In this document: positions 43,333 to 56,033 of the stretch, in pieces
Layout of the letters: the number at the start of each line of letters is the position of its first letter
Position numbering within the stretch: the stretch's first letter is position 1
NCBI GenBank assembly: GCA_015501585.1
Contig: JADNRY010000001.1
Span: forward strand, 310,001-374,000
DNA: 64,000 nt
Source of the DNA: Rhodocollybia butyracea
Lineage: Eukaryota; Basidiomycota; Agaricomycetes; Agaricales; Omphalotaceae
Direction: 5' to 3'
The notes under the pieces: model-generated
The model's input: the letters and a program-made list of their open reading frames with translations, nothing else
Database searches by the model: none
What the model was told of the DNA's origin: nothing
Position numbers and translations under genes: made by a program

Positions 43333-46300
43333 ATGCCACAGGCAACACGCAAGGATCCTGTTACCCAGCGTGCTCAAGACAAGGAGTCAAAACGCGCTAG
43401 AGGTATAATGTTCCCTTCATGCGAACACAAGGTCACTAATTCTCCTCAGGCGCTCTCTCTTGCGCTGAATGTAGACGGTAGGCAATCCTAGTTTGAAAAT
43501 CGGGGTTCTTGTCTAATTCTCCACCTCAGGCTCAAGTTGAAATGCGATAAGACGGTACCGTGTTCAAGGTCAGCATTCCTGCAAGTAGTTATGGACAGTA
43601 ACCGATGAATATCATAGCTGCAAGCGTCGTGGATGCTCTAGTATCTGCCCAAATGGTGTCCTTATTACTGGTCAGGGCACAAGGTAAGCCCCGGCGTTTT
43701 CAGTCCTCAAGGCTGAATATGTTTAGCTATGATCAGGTTTGTCCTCGCAGATACCGAGAAGCTACACGAGAAGATTGCACAAATGAGTGACCGAATTCGT
43801 CAGCTCGAAGATGCTCTGACAATTCTTCATTCGACTACTGGCGCTACCGACCCACACCCTCTCCTCGATCGAGAAGCTCTAAAGATTAAGTCCAGTTTGG
43901 AACTGCACGCGGCGATCCAAGCTGAGAATAAAGTGAAAGAGGAAGAGCTCGAAGACTCCCAATATATCGATGCGTTTGGAACACTTGCTATAAGGGAGGA
44001 TGGTGCATCAACGTTCTACGGCCGATCTGCTGGCTCGGAAGTAAGTGGGACCACGTAGCATTTTCTTGAAGATTCTGACGTGGTATCTCTTCTGCTTCTC
44101 GTTTTTCCAGAGTCTTCTCATCGTGCGTGTACTTTTCTATAATGGCCTTGAGATTACAAACTGATCAATTTCTTTATTACTAAATTACACGTCCCCTACC
44201 ACTTTGTCGCCCTTAGAGTCAACCAGCTTCAGGATCTCCACCTCATCATGATGTTCATTCCGCATCCCAAAAGAATCGCCAGTCTACACCAACACTTCAA
44301 GAGTGGCAGCAGCAAGCTGCCCAATCCCGCGGTCTCCCTCCAGTTCTGGCCGATCTATCGCAATCTTTTCCTCTCCCCGCTTCCCGATCTAGACCAGACA
44401 TAGAGTACCTCGCCGACACATATCTGCCGCCATGGCAAGAGGCCTCGCGGTTGTGCAGTTTGTACCTTGAGCAGGCACCCTGGTTTTTTGGAGCCGTTAC
44501 AAAACGACAGCTCTATGAAGAAATATTGCCCATGTGGTATGTAGAAGCTCCAGGGTCTGCCGCCGCTCCTACGCTTGATGTATCGGGAACACCCATTGGT
44601 GAACATACTGTGAACACTCCTGGATTGGGTGTGGGAACCCTGTCCAGTAGTTCGCCTCCGGCCATGCATCCTCCCGCTGATGTCTCTGGCAGCAGATCTA
44701 GGAGTGCTCATGACCTTGCCCTTCTATTCATGGTCTTTTGCTTTGGTGCGCTGACAGATGTGAATCTACCCGCTGCTCCCGACAATTTGCAATGTGAGCA
44801 CTTTTACGATCTCACAAAAGTCGGATTAAACTTGGAGGGCATATTGGATCGGCCTCCGTCGGTGGCGACGGTTCAAACTCTTTCGCTAATGGGTATCTAC
44901 GAGGGAATGAGAAGTGGGGAAAATAGCATTGAGAGTACGTGGGCATTGATGGGCATGGCTACAAAGCTAGCTCAAAGTGTGGGTTTAATCTCGCTTTTTC
45001 TGGCGATCAACGTGCTTATCACCTTGCTTCCACTATAGATCGGATTACGTGAGTTTATCTTCAGATATTCTCTTTGAAGAATCCTGACGTATGTTATGGA
45101 TTAGATCGCGACTGTGCGAGATGGAACCTGCCTCCGGTGGAAGTTCAGAAGCGGCGTGCTTTGTTTTGGGAATTATTCATTACCGATTGCTGGCAGGTAC
45201 GTTACTAAATAACCTTTGTACCTCTTTTTGCTTACTTTTTGCCTACTTATTTACTTCAGAGTCTTGCTACTGGGCGTTTAGCCACATTTTCACTCCCCTT
45301 CGTGGATTGTGAACTACCTTACGATCCGGATCAGACTATTTCGGATGACGGAATAATTCAGCCTAGCTGTAAGTCGTCTAATCACCTTGTTAAACTTTTT
45401 GCTGATTAAATGCGGTACACTGTCCTCCAATTCCTTAAACGCCGTTCAATCTTGCCCTACACGTACACTCTTCCTGCCTATCGTGACGGCCTGTCGCACA
45501 CGCTTCGCATTACTCCTCTCTGTCCATCTTGTCAACGATATACTGCCTGGTAATGGTACCAGTTCCTTTCTGGAAGGCGCGTTTCGGGACCGAGTGTGTG
45601 GCCCCGGTAGTTCAAGGGACTCTTACGTCGCGCGCGCCCAAATACTCAATCATTCTTGAACTTGATCGCAGAGTGCGAGATATGGAGCTACCCAAGTATG
45701 CACAGGGCCCCGTCCCAGAAGGCGCTGGTTTAAGACAAACCATGAGCCATTGTATGCCTAGCAACTATAAAGAACTGAGTAAGTTGGGCTCCTTTGTTCT
45801 GATTGGTGGTCCTGATGTTCTTTTCTTAAAGCACTACTCTATATTCACCGCTGTTTCTTTACGCATGCCATACAGAGTAATTCTAACGATCCACTCAAAA
45901 GCCAATATGCGCCATCCTTCCTCGCGGGATATCGCAGTGCCTGCGACCTACTTCATGGTATTCGGAACCAGTTCACTTTGTTCCCGGCTCAAATTGCCCG
46001 GTTCTGGGTGCTTTGGACGCACGCATTCTCCTCAGCGGTATGTTGAAGTTTGCTGTGAAGTTTTTCTGTCTGTTGATGATGACTCAGGTCATGATATCGT
46101 CTGTGGTGACCCACGCCTCTCGATCCAAAGTAGCACCAGCAGCTTTGCTTGAACTTAAATCTGCGTGCGAGTTATTTGAGACTGCTGCAGTTCATGGTGG
46201 CCGGGCTGTGAAGTTCCTCGTGAGTCGTCAGGAATAAGTATTAATCTTGATTTTGAAATTGTATATAGCCAATCGTGCGACGACTGCTGGACAAGGCACA

Positions 46301-47683
46301 AAAAGTTTTCTTCGACACTTGCAATGGTGTCCCTCCTGTCATTCCAAACGATATCTTCCGACCGTCTGACGCGGTCACCGATGAAATTAGTGTCTTCAGT
46401 GGCAAGACTCATACCGTGACTACGAAGGTTGCGCGTGCTTCTAACGCTCGTTCTCCAACCTCCAACGGCAGTGCCCGTAGTTCTCAATCACCTTCAGGCT
46501 CACCATCACAAACGCATGCAACTACGAATCCTTCCTTCGCCGGGGTACACCCAAGCTTAGTACAAGAGCTGAACGGATTTGACGGTCATATCACCACTCA
46601 ACTCCAAAATGCGTATAATACTCACCACTCAAACTTCAATGAGATCCTCATGGGTCCCCGAGCAAGTCAGGTGTCGGAACAACAACAACAGCAGCAGCAG
46701 CAGCAGAAGCAGCAGCAACAACAGTATGAGGCTGAACAACTGGAGGCCCGACAACGTTACGAGCAGCAGCAACGTGAATTGGAACAGCAGGAGCTTGGTC
46801 GGCAAGCGCAGGAAGAACACCAGCGTCGGGAACGTCAGTACCTGGAAGAACAATTGATGCGCCAGCGAGAGGAAGAGCAACAGAGAGGTACAGAGGGAGA
46901 AACTTATCCACAAGCTCAGCGGCAACAACAGCCGCAATTTTCTTACAGTAATTCTCCTACTGATTCCGTTGCTCGTGGTTTACCGATGGCAGCTCCTCCT
47001 GTACAAGACCAGCAGATGCAGGACCAACGACGCACGTTGCAGTCTCGATCTTATCCACACCTTCCTCGAATGACGGAATACAATCAGTATGAGGCGCCTT
47101 CGAACCAATATCACTACACAGCCCATGCTTCATCATCACAGTCTCAGCCTCCTCCGCCAGTCGCACAACACAGTCGCCGCCCTAGCACTCTTCGTCCCCA
47201 CCAGTCACATGTCTCCCAACGTCATCCAGTTCGGCCCGCGTCACCAGCACATCCTCAGCATGAAATGTACGCCATACCTCCTGAGTATATACCGCATCAC
47301 CAATCTATATCTTCGCCCATGGCATCCGATGTTCCTGTCTCCCCTACGTCTTCCACAAGCTATGCCTCCCCCGAAACAGTATTCGAACAGTCTCATCCCG
47401 CAAGTGGCTATTGGACAAATGGCCATCATGCGACTACACCAGAAGCGTATACTTCCCCGCCTCAACAACATCATAAAAGTCAATTTGTCCAACAGCAGCA
47501 GCCCTACAACACCCTTCCACAGGATCATGTCATGCACCAGCCACAGTATGCGGATGATCCACGACTGCAAGAGACTTGGCAATCGTATATGTACAAAGTA
47601 CGTCCTGCTCCTTTCCTCTCACGTAGCTTACTGATTTGAATCGTTTGAAGGTTGGTGAACCGAAACTGATGCTAGAGGATTGA
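43333..47683 (+). CDS. Zn2Cys6 fungal-specific transcription factor with polyQ tail
   Basis: ATG 43333 gives a basic leader, then the binuclear cluster CAECRRLKLKC, DKTVPCSSCKRRGCSSIC (spacing C-x2-C-x6-C-x5-C-x2-C-x8-C), split over four short exons. It continues GTRFVLADTEKLHEKI, with a coiled-coil linker (MSDRIRQLEDALTIL). The middle homology region follows: YLADTYLPPWQEASRLCSLY, LEQAPWFFGAVTKRQLYEEI, DLALLFMVFCFGALTDVNLP, RDCARWNLPPVEVQKRRALF, ELFITDCWQSLATGRLATFS and FVDCELPYDPD. The C-terminal 400 residues are low-complexity with a polyglutamine tract, a Gln/Glu/Arg coiled coil and a Pro/His/Ser tail. The last exon reads KVGEPKLMLED with TGA at 47681-47683. It is a nuclear DNA-binding regulator. 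Target genes are unknown. The 5' exons and the tail are certain, but some internal exon borders near 45.0-46.3 kb are approximate. Confidence 0.9.
46677..46724. repeat. CAA/CAG repeat coding polyglutamine
   Basis: A mixed CAA/CAG run encodes nine Gln, one Lys and five Gln in the transcription factor tail. Further Gln-rich sequence follows to about 46890. Confidence 0.9.
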
Positions 47684-48270
47684 GTCCACTCAAATTGCCA
47701 TTACTATATATATACTATATCACCTAGACTGTTATGTTGCTCATACGACTTCTTGCTTTCCCACTTCATTTCTCTCATCTAGTGTACCATCTTATCATCT
47801 TCTAGTTGATGTTTGCATGCTGTCTGCTCAGAATCATTACTTGTACAATCATTCCACATATTCTCTCTGTAAATTTTCAGTAGCGAGTAATTTCAGTTCA
47901 AATTGCATGTATAAGGGAACTACTAGTACAACCCGCAACCTAGGTTCCACCTGCGGCCAGTTGGTCAGCTTTTCTTGAGGCTGACATATTTCACGCGATA
48001 TCCCAAGCAAGGTGCAATATAACCTCCAAGAATGGTCACAAACTAGAGACACGATCCCTTCTTGCTCAGAATAATTTTGATGCCCAGTACAAACCAAGCT
48101 TACCGCTTTCTCTAGCCAGGCGGAGTGTATCACAGGGAAAACAGGAAATATATCGCCATGGTAAAAAACTTGCATGACCGGTAAGAGGCTCTCGGCTGGC
48201 AGAGCAAATATATTCCGGAAGAACAGTTCCTTAGCGTCGTACTTCTAAATTGAAGGATTCAGCTCTACGC
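47684..48270. other. Intergenic between converging genes
   Basis: A reverse open frame at 47849-48175 has no resemblance. The stretch probably holds the 3' regions of both flanking genes. Confidence 0.45.
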
Positions 48271-48674
48271 CTACGCGTATGGCAAATTCTTCAATAGAAA
48301 ACCAATGCTCGCCTCTAGGTTTGTCTTCTCGATGAAAACACAAGGGATTCCTTTCAAACTCAGGAGAGAATGGGGCACTCCTCTCGGTATGAATACCTCT
48401 CCTGTCTCAGGGGTACATATTTTGGTCACCAATCCTAATTTAACTTCAAGTTGTCCTTCCAAGACATGAATGAGTTCATCGTGGTTTTCGTGCCAGTGAC
48501 TAGGGACATGTAGAAGGTCGTCGTCTGTTCGCCCACTAACGCTAACTTTGCGAATTTGGTCTTGGAAGGTCTGTGCCATTTTTGAGATGTGAAGTAGATT
48601 ACATATTTTCCATAGTTATCCTCACCATTGTTATACCTTTGAAGATGGTAAGAGTATCTGGATAATCAGACATC
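48271..48674 (-). CDS. Small single-domain cupin protein
   Basis: ATG 48672-48674 begins MSDYPDTLTIFKGITM and a GTGAGG donor joins in phase to TFQDQIRKVSVSGRTDDDLL. The cupin-2 motifs follow: HVPSHWHENHDELIHVLEGQ (motif 1, with the metal-binding HWHENHDE pattern) and VFIPRGVPHSLLSLKGIPCV (motif 2, His in PHS). The stop is at 48271-48273. About 116 residues. Cupins of this size are cytosolic metal-binding folds with varied enzymatic or binding roles. Neighbours give no clue to the substrate. The intron model is better than starting at the internal ATG of the long exon because it restores an N-terminus typical of fungal relatives, though that is a judgement. Confidence 0.8.
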
Positions 48675-49086
48675 CTGGGCTTTCGAAAGCATTGTCGTTT
48701 TCCTGTCTCTATAAGTAGGATATGATTACAGATACAGACGAGCCTCCGTTTATCCGTACAAAAACTGCTTCCATCTATCGATCTATCGATCTATCTATCA
48801 GGCGAACAACAACAAAGGATGGACAGTTAAAAAGTATTAAGTGCCAGTAAACGTACAAAGTATCCTACTAATGTACATGCATGAGTTTTCCACTAGCGCT
48901 GCAGAATTTTGAACCAATAAAAGGATAGTAAATTGGAGAATTTAGTATTAACGTCCGACACTGCGTGCCCTGTAAGTAGAAAACCATGATGAAAGCCAAT
49001 CTGACCCTACAACATACGTACCGCGGCGCAGACGCTTCTTTGTGAGCAGCGTATTGCACGACTACTCGTGGCCTATCGTCCGAACC
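48675..49086. other. Intergenic with GATA-type microsatellite
   Basis: 412 bp. An imperfect (ATCT/ATCG)n run lies at about 48772-48799. No gene seen. Confidence 0.55.
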
Positions 49087-51045
49087 TCAGCCTTCGTCAA
49101 GCTCCCCAGCAGCACCAATCCTATTCCTCACCAAATTCGCCACCGTCTTCCCATCAACTGGTATTTCATTCCCCTGAAACCCTTCAGGGTACGACGGCGG
49201 CGGGAATCCAGGCGCAGTTAACACTTGGTCGTTCCAGATACCATAATGCTTCAAGCCGCCACCAGCGCCCATCGCACGGGCAGTATATTCGTAGTCATGT
49301 GCCCATCCCTTTGGATAAAAGATTTCAATGACGGTTGAACGGATGCTAAGGTTCATCCAAAGCTCAGAAGTGAGCCCGTTTCCGTGTACACCGATAAGGA
49401 TAGTACTCCGTCCGACTAGACGGATTTGTTCCCATCTAGAGAGGTTCTCTGCAGACACGACAACAACTTCGATACCTAGTTCGACTTCGAGTTTCCGTAA
49501 CTCAGCCACTAATCTGTACAATTAATGAGAACACTGAATAGAGAGGAGATAACAGAAAGCAAACCTATCGTGATCCTCAGTTCTTAACTTTCTGCGACCC
49601 CAATCCTGTCTCGACAGGTACGTCACCACTGGGCGTGTTGCCCGCTGTCGAGTGAGAGAAGCCGCGAGCACCGATAACGCATCTGTTTTTCCCTCTGGGT
49701 TGTTATGATGCTTCAACGGAGCGAGGAAATGGGATACAAGGTCTTCGTAATCATCACTACCGATGAAAGGTGTCGGCAAAGGGGCCGACCACTTTGAAAA
49801 TTTGGCGTCAAGCGAGGGTTTGATTAAATCGGAGACGGTAAGCCGGTCTGGCGGAGGAGTTGGGAGTCGTTGCACAAGTGAGTATAGAGGATCTGTCATT
49901 TGGGATATAGTCTGTGATTCAGATTCATCGTCTCCAGGGATTCCGTATTCCGAGGTATCGTCGAGCCCAGCAAATCGCCTGATGGCGTCTCTCACTGGTG
50001 ACCACCAATCGCCGCGTCCTCTGCCTTGTGGGATGGGTAAGCCAAAGGGAACGGCGGCTGTACGTTGGAACCGCTGGTAATTGAACGCAGGCATTGCAGC
50101 AGAACGGTCTGCAATAAGAACACGAGGGAACAGAATGGGTCTGCCTTTCTCAGACCCCTGGCTAGTTTTGGATTTGGATGAAAACCTAGGGACAAGAGAA
50201 AGCATGACCCAGTCATACCAGTCATGCGCAAAAAACAGCTGTGTGCTAGGTAGTAAGCTCCGCATAAACAGCTGGTTCATATTGGCATAGTCTCTCCAAT
50301 GAGCACTGTCGACGTGGGGAAAAAATACTCGTGTAGGAGGAGGGAGATCATGTCCGCCGCCAATAGAAGCATAGGTCCGCCATACTCCAAACCATAGTTC
50401 GGCGCAAAAGTGGTAGTAATGTGTTACGAACTGTGGGGAGTCATTGAGGATGAAAGTGAGTCCAGGGATGATATGGACTTGGCCATCCTCTACCGTTTCT
50501 GCCTCAAGATCTATACCGAAAAGGTCTCGAAATTCCTGTGTGCTAACATATCGCAGATCATACTCGTCTGGGACGCGCTTCCATTCTTCGCCCATTCCAC
50601 CGCGTGCTCCAAAAACATCAAGACCCTTGCTAAGAATTGCTTTCGGCGGAGGAAACCCACGGAACGGAGAGATGGCAGGGTCGTAGCCGGTTTGCGGAGG
50701 TTTCGATTTTGGTCTGGAAGAGACAATATAATATGTCCCGTTATGCATGTACAGCGAATCAAGAATTGTCCAACCTGGAACATGCTTAATAACTGTAGTT
50801 TCTCGGACCACTGATTTGGCGATAGAAACGTGGGGCTGCGAATGGTGTTGCGAGTTATTTGGATGTGAAATGGTGTTCTCGAGCTTCAGCGGAGGCAATG
50901 GGGCCGAAAGCGGGCGAGATGTTTCTTCATAAGGTGCACGAGACGGCAGGAATAATAGTAGGGCAAAGAGAGCAGCGACGAGAAGCATTTCCCTGGGCGT
51001 TGGAATCGGCGCCGACCCATGACCATGCGAGCCCATTTGGCCCAT
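49087..51045 (-). CDS. GT61-family glycosyltransferase, type II membrane protein
   Basis: ATG 51043-51045 gives a short cytosolic part, then one membrane helix (EMLLVAALFALLLFLPS). A luminal domain follows: HVPGWTILDSLYMHNGTYYI, VHIIPGLTFILNDSPQFVTH, YYHFCAELWFGVWRTYASIG, RVFFPHVDSAHWRDYANMNQ, VLIADRSAAMPAFNYQRFQR, RPVVTYLSRQDWGRRKLRTE, and after one intron at about 49516-49564 LVAELRKLEVELGIEVVVVS, STILIGVHGNGLTSELWMNL and STVIEIFYPKGWAHDYEYTA. The VHGNGLTSELWM block is the hallmark of DUF563/GT61 (plant xylosyltransferases, animal EOGT). It is probably Golgi or ER located. Donor and acceptor sugars cannot be told. TTAAGCGC occurs twice in its upstream region. Confidence 0.9.
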
Positions 51046-52090
51046 TCTGAAGAGCTGGTCGCTGAAGAAAGGTTGGCTCAGAGACCGCGCTTAAATTAGA
51101 CGCGCGCTTACAAACAACTGACTTTCCGACTCCTTGATGGAATTCTTTGATCCTGATGAGACGCATCCAATGAAGGTTAGATGCGAAGAAGGATACAGCA
51201 TGCGCAGAGATTAACGTATGCAGGTCAACGTTCTGAAGCTTGAAGCCTGAAGTTTCAACGTGATTTCAACGCTTATTTGTGGAGAGATTGTCAACGTTTA
51301 TGTATGTTTTTTATGCGTCTTTACTCTCTACTTTCTAACTTACTCGGATGCTCTCGCAACCCGCCCGCCCGGCCCTGAGAGAAACCTTGTAATATGAAAG
51401 CTGTGGACACATAACCTTCAAACTCCCGGTTGTTTGGCAGCTGCGACTCAGCAAGTGGCAGATCGAGTCAATGATAGCCGTTATCTATCTATCCAGCAAA
51501 AATTGGGCAAAACCAATTACTCTCAGTTACTGCGGTGGTTTCTTGGACTTGCCGTAAATTTATTCTTTAGAGGCTCTGTTTTTTTCTGCGCGGCGAACGT
51601 AATATACAATATACAGCGCATATAGTACGGAGTATGTATCTAATAATAGCTTGTGATAAGTAGCTGGACTTGTAATTTTCACGAGTCTACTTGAGATTTT
51701 ATGAGTGCGTCTCAACCTAGAACTCCAAGCTTGAATGCTCTTTTGGTCTCCTTTCAGTTTCCTTTCCTCGCATTATTTGTATTGTATCAACTCAGCATAT
51801 CCAAATTTTGGTTACCGGAACTTTTTCGGCGTGTTCGTTTTACCAGGCTGCCGCAGCCACGTGGGAGATGTCATCCACAAATATTAAAATGGCCAGAAAT
51901 CATAAATATCTCCATCTTTCGCCCAACGACCATCATATCTCCCCGCCAGTGCAAAGATTTTCGCCCTTAAGGCCCAATCTGTTTCCTTAGCAGACCCCAC
52001 ACTCTCTTTTACATTCGTTCTTTAAAGGCCAATAACCTTCCACCTAAAACCCAACCCAACAACTTTATTTTCGGAATAAATCTTTGCAAG
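51046..52090. other. Divergent intergenic between GT61 and first Kre9-like gene
   Basis: No gene seen. GCGCTTAA at 51087-51094 and GCGCTTA at 51104-51110 (reverse complements of TTAAGCGC and TAAGCGC) lie 40-65 bp upstream of the GT61 start. Confidence 0.5.
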
Positions 52091-52922
52091 ATGTTCACCA
52101 AAGTCGCTGTTATCTCTGCTCTCGTGTCTTCAGCCTTCGCCACCGTCTTCGTAAGCTTTTCGCCTTTTTTTTTCCAAGCCGAGAGCCTTAATTAGGTCTT
52201 CTCGCAATTAGATTACCTCCCCGACCAACACCAGTACCTTTACCGCTGGACAACAGGCGACAGTCACATGGAAAGATAATGGCAACTCCCCGTCGCTTGC
52301 GTCTTGGGGAAATGCTTCAGTTGGTATCTGGGCTGGGAACGCAAACCAGCAGGTACGTACCATCAATTATCGAAAATCAATACGATCATTAACTGTTTTT
52401 ATCTTCGTCTAGACTATGCTGCAATCAATCTCAACATCCGTCAACGTTTCATCGACGACCTCCATCCAGTTCGTTCCGTCGGCTTCCATTGGGCCTAATG
52501 GCCAAGAATAGTACGTCTCATACCCGATATAAAACATTACTCCCTAACATGCATCTACCTCTAGCTTCATCCGTATCCAATCCAACACCCTCACAGATTC
52601 TTCCAACAGTGGATTCCCCGAAATGTCGTTTTCCGCCTTGTTCACGATGGCAGGCATGACAGGAACTTTTAACGCTTCTGTTTCTGCAGAAGTCGCTGGG
52701 CAGTCAACTGCACCCATCGGCGGCACGACCTCCGCTGGCTCTTCAACTGCCTCGACTAGTAAGCCTGTCGCTGCTGCTTCGACTTCTGCCCCTAGCAGCT
52801 CGAAGGGCTCCACCACTGTCACTGGAGCTGGTCCAAACTCGACCAATGCTGCGATGAGCTTATCATCCAATGTCTGGATGAGTGCTTTGTTCGGCGCTGT
52901 TGGTGTGGTTTCGATGCTGTAA
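52091..52922 (+). CDS. Kre9/Knh1-like GPI-anchored Ser/Thr-rich protein (copy 1)
   Basis: ATG 52091 begins a signal peptide (MFTKVAVISALVSSAFATVF). After an intron comes the Kre9/Knh1-type beta-sandwich: ITSPTNTSTFTAGQQATVTW, SLASWGNASVGIWAGNANQQ, TMLQSISTSVNVSSTTSIQF, NGQEYFIRIQSN and FSALFTMAGMTGTFNASV. A Ser/Thr/Ala-rich stalk (TSAGSSTASTSKPVAAAST) and a C-terminal hydrophobic tail after SNAAMSL... (WMSALFGAVGVVSML) indicate a GPI-anchor signal. Related yeast proteins act in beta-1,6-glucan assembly, but most basidiomycete members are uncharacterised wall proteins. Three introns. A paralogue lies 4 kb away on the same strand. Confidence 0.9.
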
Positions 52923-53332
52923 TAGGATAAGCATCTACCGCAGTCACATACCATGTTTGCATGAATTTGTTATCCTCGTTTCATTTAATTTTCGTGGTTT
53001 TTTTTTCGATTTTCTGGCTTGAATTTGTTTTCCTTTTTTCGGCCTGTGACATGTCTGCTCTACCCGACCTAGCATGAACTTTTTGATCAATCTTACTCCC
53101 TCTGCAGCACCTTGGGTTTTATCTTGATATGACCTTACGACAGAGTAGAAGAGAGGGCTCTCGCTTGTGCTATTCTTCTTACACTCGTTACCCGACAATT
53201 CATGAAGGCCATTTGGTTTCTAGATTACATACCAATACCGGGGCTTTCAGTCAATAATTCTTCGATAGCAATACTTGACTGTATCAATTTAGTTTAAACA
53301 GGTTACGAGCAATAAGTACAACTCCATGGAAA
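52923..53332. other. Intergenic between converging genes
   Basis: Short T-rich stretch, 3' regions of the neighbours. No gene seen. Confidence 0.5.
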
Positions 53333-55017
53333 CTAATTCCTACCCACTTGACCCAACTTTGGTATCTTTGTCTCTTCTATCGTGTTTTGGACAGAACCAG
53401 AATCACAAGCAAAAACTGAGGCAGGAGACGAAGCACGGGAAGAGGATGTTGATGGCCCAAGACTTTTGGCAGCCTCCATCGCCCTTTCACCTTCTTCCAT
53501 CTTCCTCCTGACCTCACCCACAGCACCCTCTTTCAACTCTCGTACTTCCTCATCGCTCACAACTCTCCCGCCAACCTCCTTCTCAACTTCCGATGCGATT
53601 TGTGCCAGCCATACACGCCCGGGATTTGCCTCTATCGGCATATCGCGATCTCTTCCAATCAGACTAACGAATACGCCCTTTCCGAGGACAGGATAAGACC
53701 CAACTTGAATTTCAGCTTTTTGCTTTTTCAGACGTGAATGAAGGGATGTGAGATATGGTGCAATCATCGATTCCGGACGTCTAGGGAGGATGGTCAGAAT
53801 ATCACAAGCGATGATAACACGCCAGTACGCACTCGGTGAAAATCTGCATCCTTAATGGCCTTTCACTGGCAGGTGGAAGCGGGAGATACCGTTCCAGGCC
53901 GTCTAGCATCTTTGTGAATAGGGTGGGTATACCCGGAAAGATACAGAGTCTGCCTTGGAGTCGCACGACAGGCTATACATAGCCGAAGATGGGTTGAACC
54001 ATTTCGCGACTGTGAAAAAAATAAACGGTACTCACGACCCAGATGTCCCCGCAAACAAAAAGGACCTCCGCCTGTGCGGGGAAGAGTGCCATTCGCTTTG
54101 TGGCTTCCCGCTGCTGCGGGGTCTGAGTTGAAACCCAAGCCCGATGACGGTTCATTTCATCGAGTCGATGGAGTGTTTCCGGGTGATGAGTTAGGGGCTG
54201 GTCAAAAGCGCGCGCAAGAGAGGCATATGTGATATCTATAATGGCTCCAGTCAGCTTATGAATAAACTACTGGGCAAGATGGATCCGCGTACCATCGTGA
54301 GTGGGTCCAATCCCGCCGGTAGTAATGACAAGATCGTATTTTTCCACCATACGTCTACTAGCTTCAATACTGTGTTTTGGAGAAGAAGGTTCTAAAGACG
54401 TAAGTAACCTCTTAGCCTGGTCAAAGGTCAGTCACTTACATTTCAGTCTCGTCGTCCGGTATAACTTCTATCCGTTTCCTATCAAAGAGGTCAATGTTGG
54501 ACCTGATGCGAGGTAGCAGGTTTTGATTCTCACAAGTCAATCCCTCGTTCGAAACAGTATTTCGCAAAGTAATTCGAATTCTTATCCAGTGTTTTGCCGT
54601 TTAGGATCTCATCACTGTTAGCGATCAGCAATTGAACATGGGTTGAACAGAGTAGAACAGAGCAACTCACCCAATAACAAGGGCGGCAGCGGTGCGTATA
54701 CATTTACCCTCTTCGCCTAGAGGGTTACTAGTGGATATTGGGGACAGATTGAACCTTTCTAAGCCGTCTCCACTCCTTCCGCTTCTAGTCTGAGCTGTAT
54801 CTGTCCCGTCGACAGATGTAGAGTAGTTAGCACCTGGAGTGCCTACAGGAATGCTACTCGGAGGAGAACTGGGCATAATGGCCACGAAATGGCTCCGAGT
54901 AGCAGGTTTATTGAGAAAGCCTAAAGGTAAGAGTTTGGTATTCAGAGGTCGTGTGCTGTATAATGTAGGAGAAAGAGAGCGGGTTCCAAGTTTGAATAGC
55001 AGCCGATCCCTTATCAT
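53333..55017 (-). CDS. MoCF-biosynthesis (molybdopterin-binding) domain protein
   Basis: ATG 55015-55017 opens an Arg-rich, acid-poor leader ([20 protein letters not shown]) typical of a mitochondrial presequence. An in-frame Met at [12 protein letters not shown] would make a shorter cytosolic form. The MoCF domain then reads [96 protein letters not shown] and [27 protein letters not shown] is the family signature. The tail carries [20 protein letters not shown] and [19 protein letters not shown], as in fungal and FLAD1-type molybdopterin-binding proteins. There is no FAD synthase (PAPS reductase) domain, so catalysis of FAD synthesis is not supported. Its role is probably nucleotide or FAD hydrolysis, as suggested for relatives. 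Five or so introns. Confidence 0.85.
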
Positions 55018-56033
55018 TGCGTGCTAGTAAATTTCCCGTGCTGTTGTAAGCTATAAGTACAAGTTGTGTGCCAGACCTGCTTCAACAAGAACAAAAACTC
55101 GTGTGGTTGGTGTGGGTTCTATTTTGAAGTAAACTGGGAAAGCAGAATCGCCATTAGAACGGAGTAAAGGAGTGAGACAAAGCCTGGGGAATACGTGACA
55201 GATCCCCACAGTCAGTGCTCAGCGCTAGTGGTTCCCACCCCAAATGATTGTTGGAGTTGACCGTTACGGTGAAAGCGCTGAGTCGGTCTTTGCCAGTCTT
55301 ATGTACTCAACATACTTGACGTTGAAAAGCTAGCTTTTAATGCGCCACTCATGATTTAAGCGCTTGGTACTATGATTTTGCGTTATTTCCGCCCCGTCGT
55401 GTATGCTATCTCGCTTATTCAGGCCAGTGTCCTGGAACTCTTGGAAGCTTAAGGATTGTTTGACGTTCATTGCTCATTGCTCAGCGCTCGGCTCACGACT
55501 TCAAATCGCACAGGGAGTTGGGTTACTTTTCCGTAGATCTTTTGCTATCGGGACACCCGCGGTATTCCGCAATCACACGGTCTTTCATCTCCTTGAGTTC
55601 ACGCCTCAGTAAGGCGGTGAAGAAATTGCTCACGGTGGCCAGCCAGAATTTCGCGAATGGAAATATTTTTAACCGTGCAAGTATCACAGTGATACCGAGT
55701 AATTTGTGTGATGATCACTTGAAGTTGCACTACCAGAACCTTCAGCTGCAGTTTCACTGACAAGCTGTTTTGCGAAAATATAGAAATTAGATTCTATTCT
55801 AGAGGAGAAGACTAGATAATTAAGTGAAGAATATTGCGAGTTGATGAGATCCAGCCTTGACTGAGGGGACCAACAATTACGTCACCTTATATCCTTCACG
55901 ACGCCTTCACGACCAAATCGACCCAAAGCTGATTCAAAGTTGATCCACTCTTTTTACGACTCGCCAAGGCTTCATATAGCGTTAACCAAGTTCCAACTCA
56001 CCCAATCTTTTCAACTGTCACTCTTTTAACCAG
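55018..56033. other. Divergent intergenic, no supported gene
   Basis: TTAAGCGCT at 55356-55364 lies about 340 bp upstream of the MoCF gene. A 96-codon frame at 55470-55760 has no resemblance. Confidence 0.45.

Noticed and set aside
46629..47582. Several long reverse-strand frames opposite the transcription factor tail
   Set aside because: They are the complement of CAG/CAA and Pro-rich codons (Leu/Val-rich runs), a normal shadow of low-complexity coding sequence.
53333..55017. Full FAD synthase (FLAD1/FAD1) for the MoCF gene
   Set aside because: Only the molybdopterin-binding part is present. No PAPS-reductase-type FAD synthase domain is encoded.
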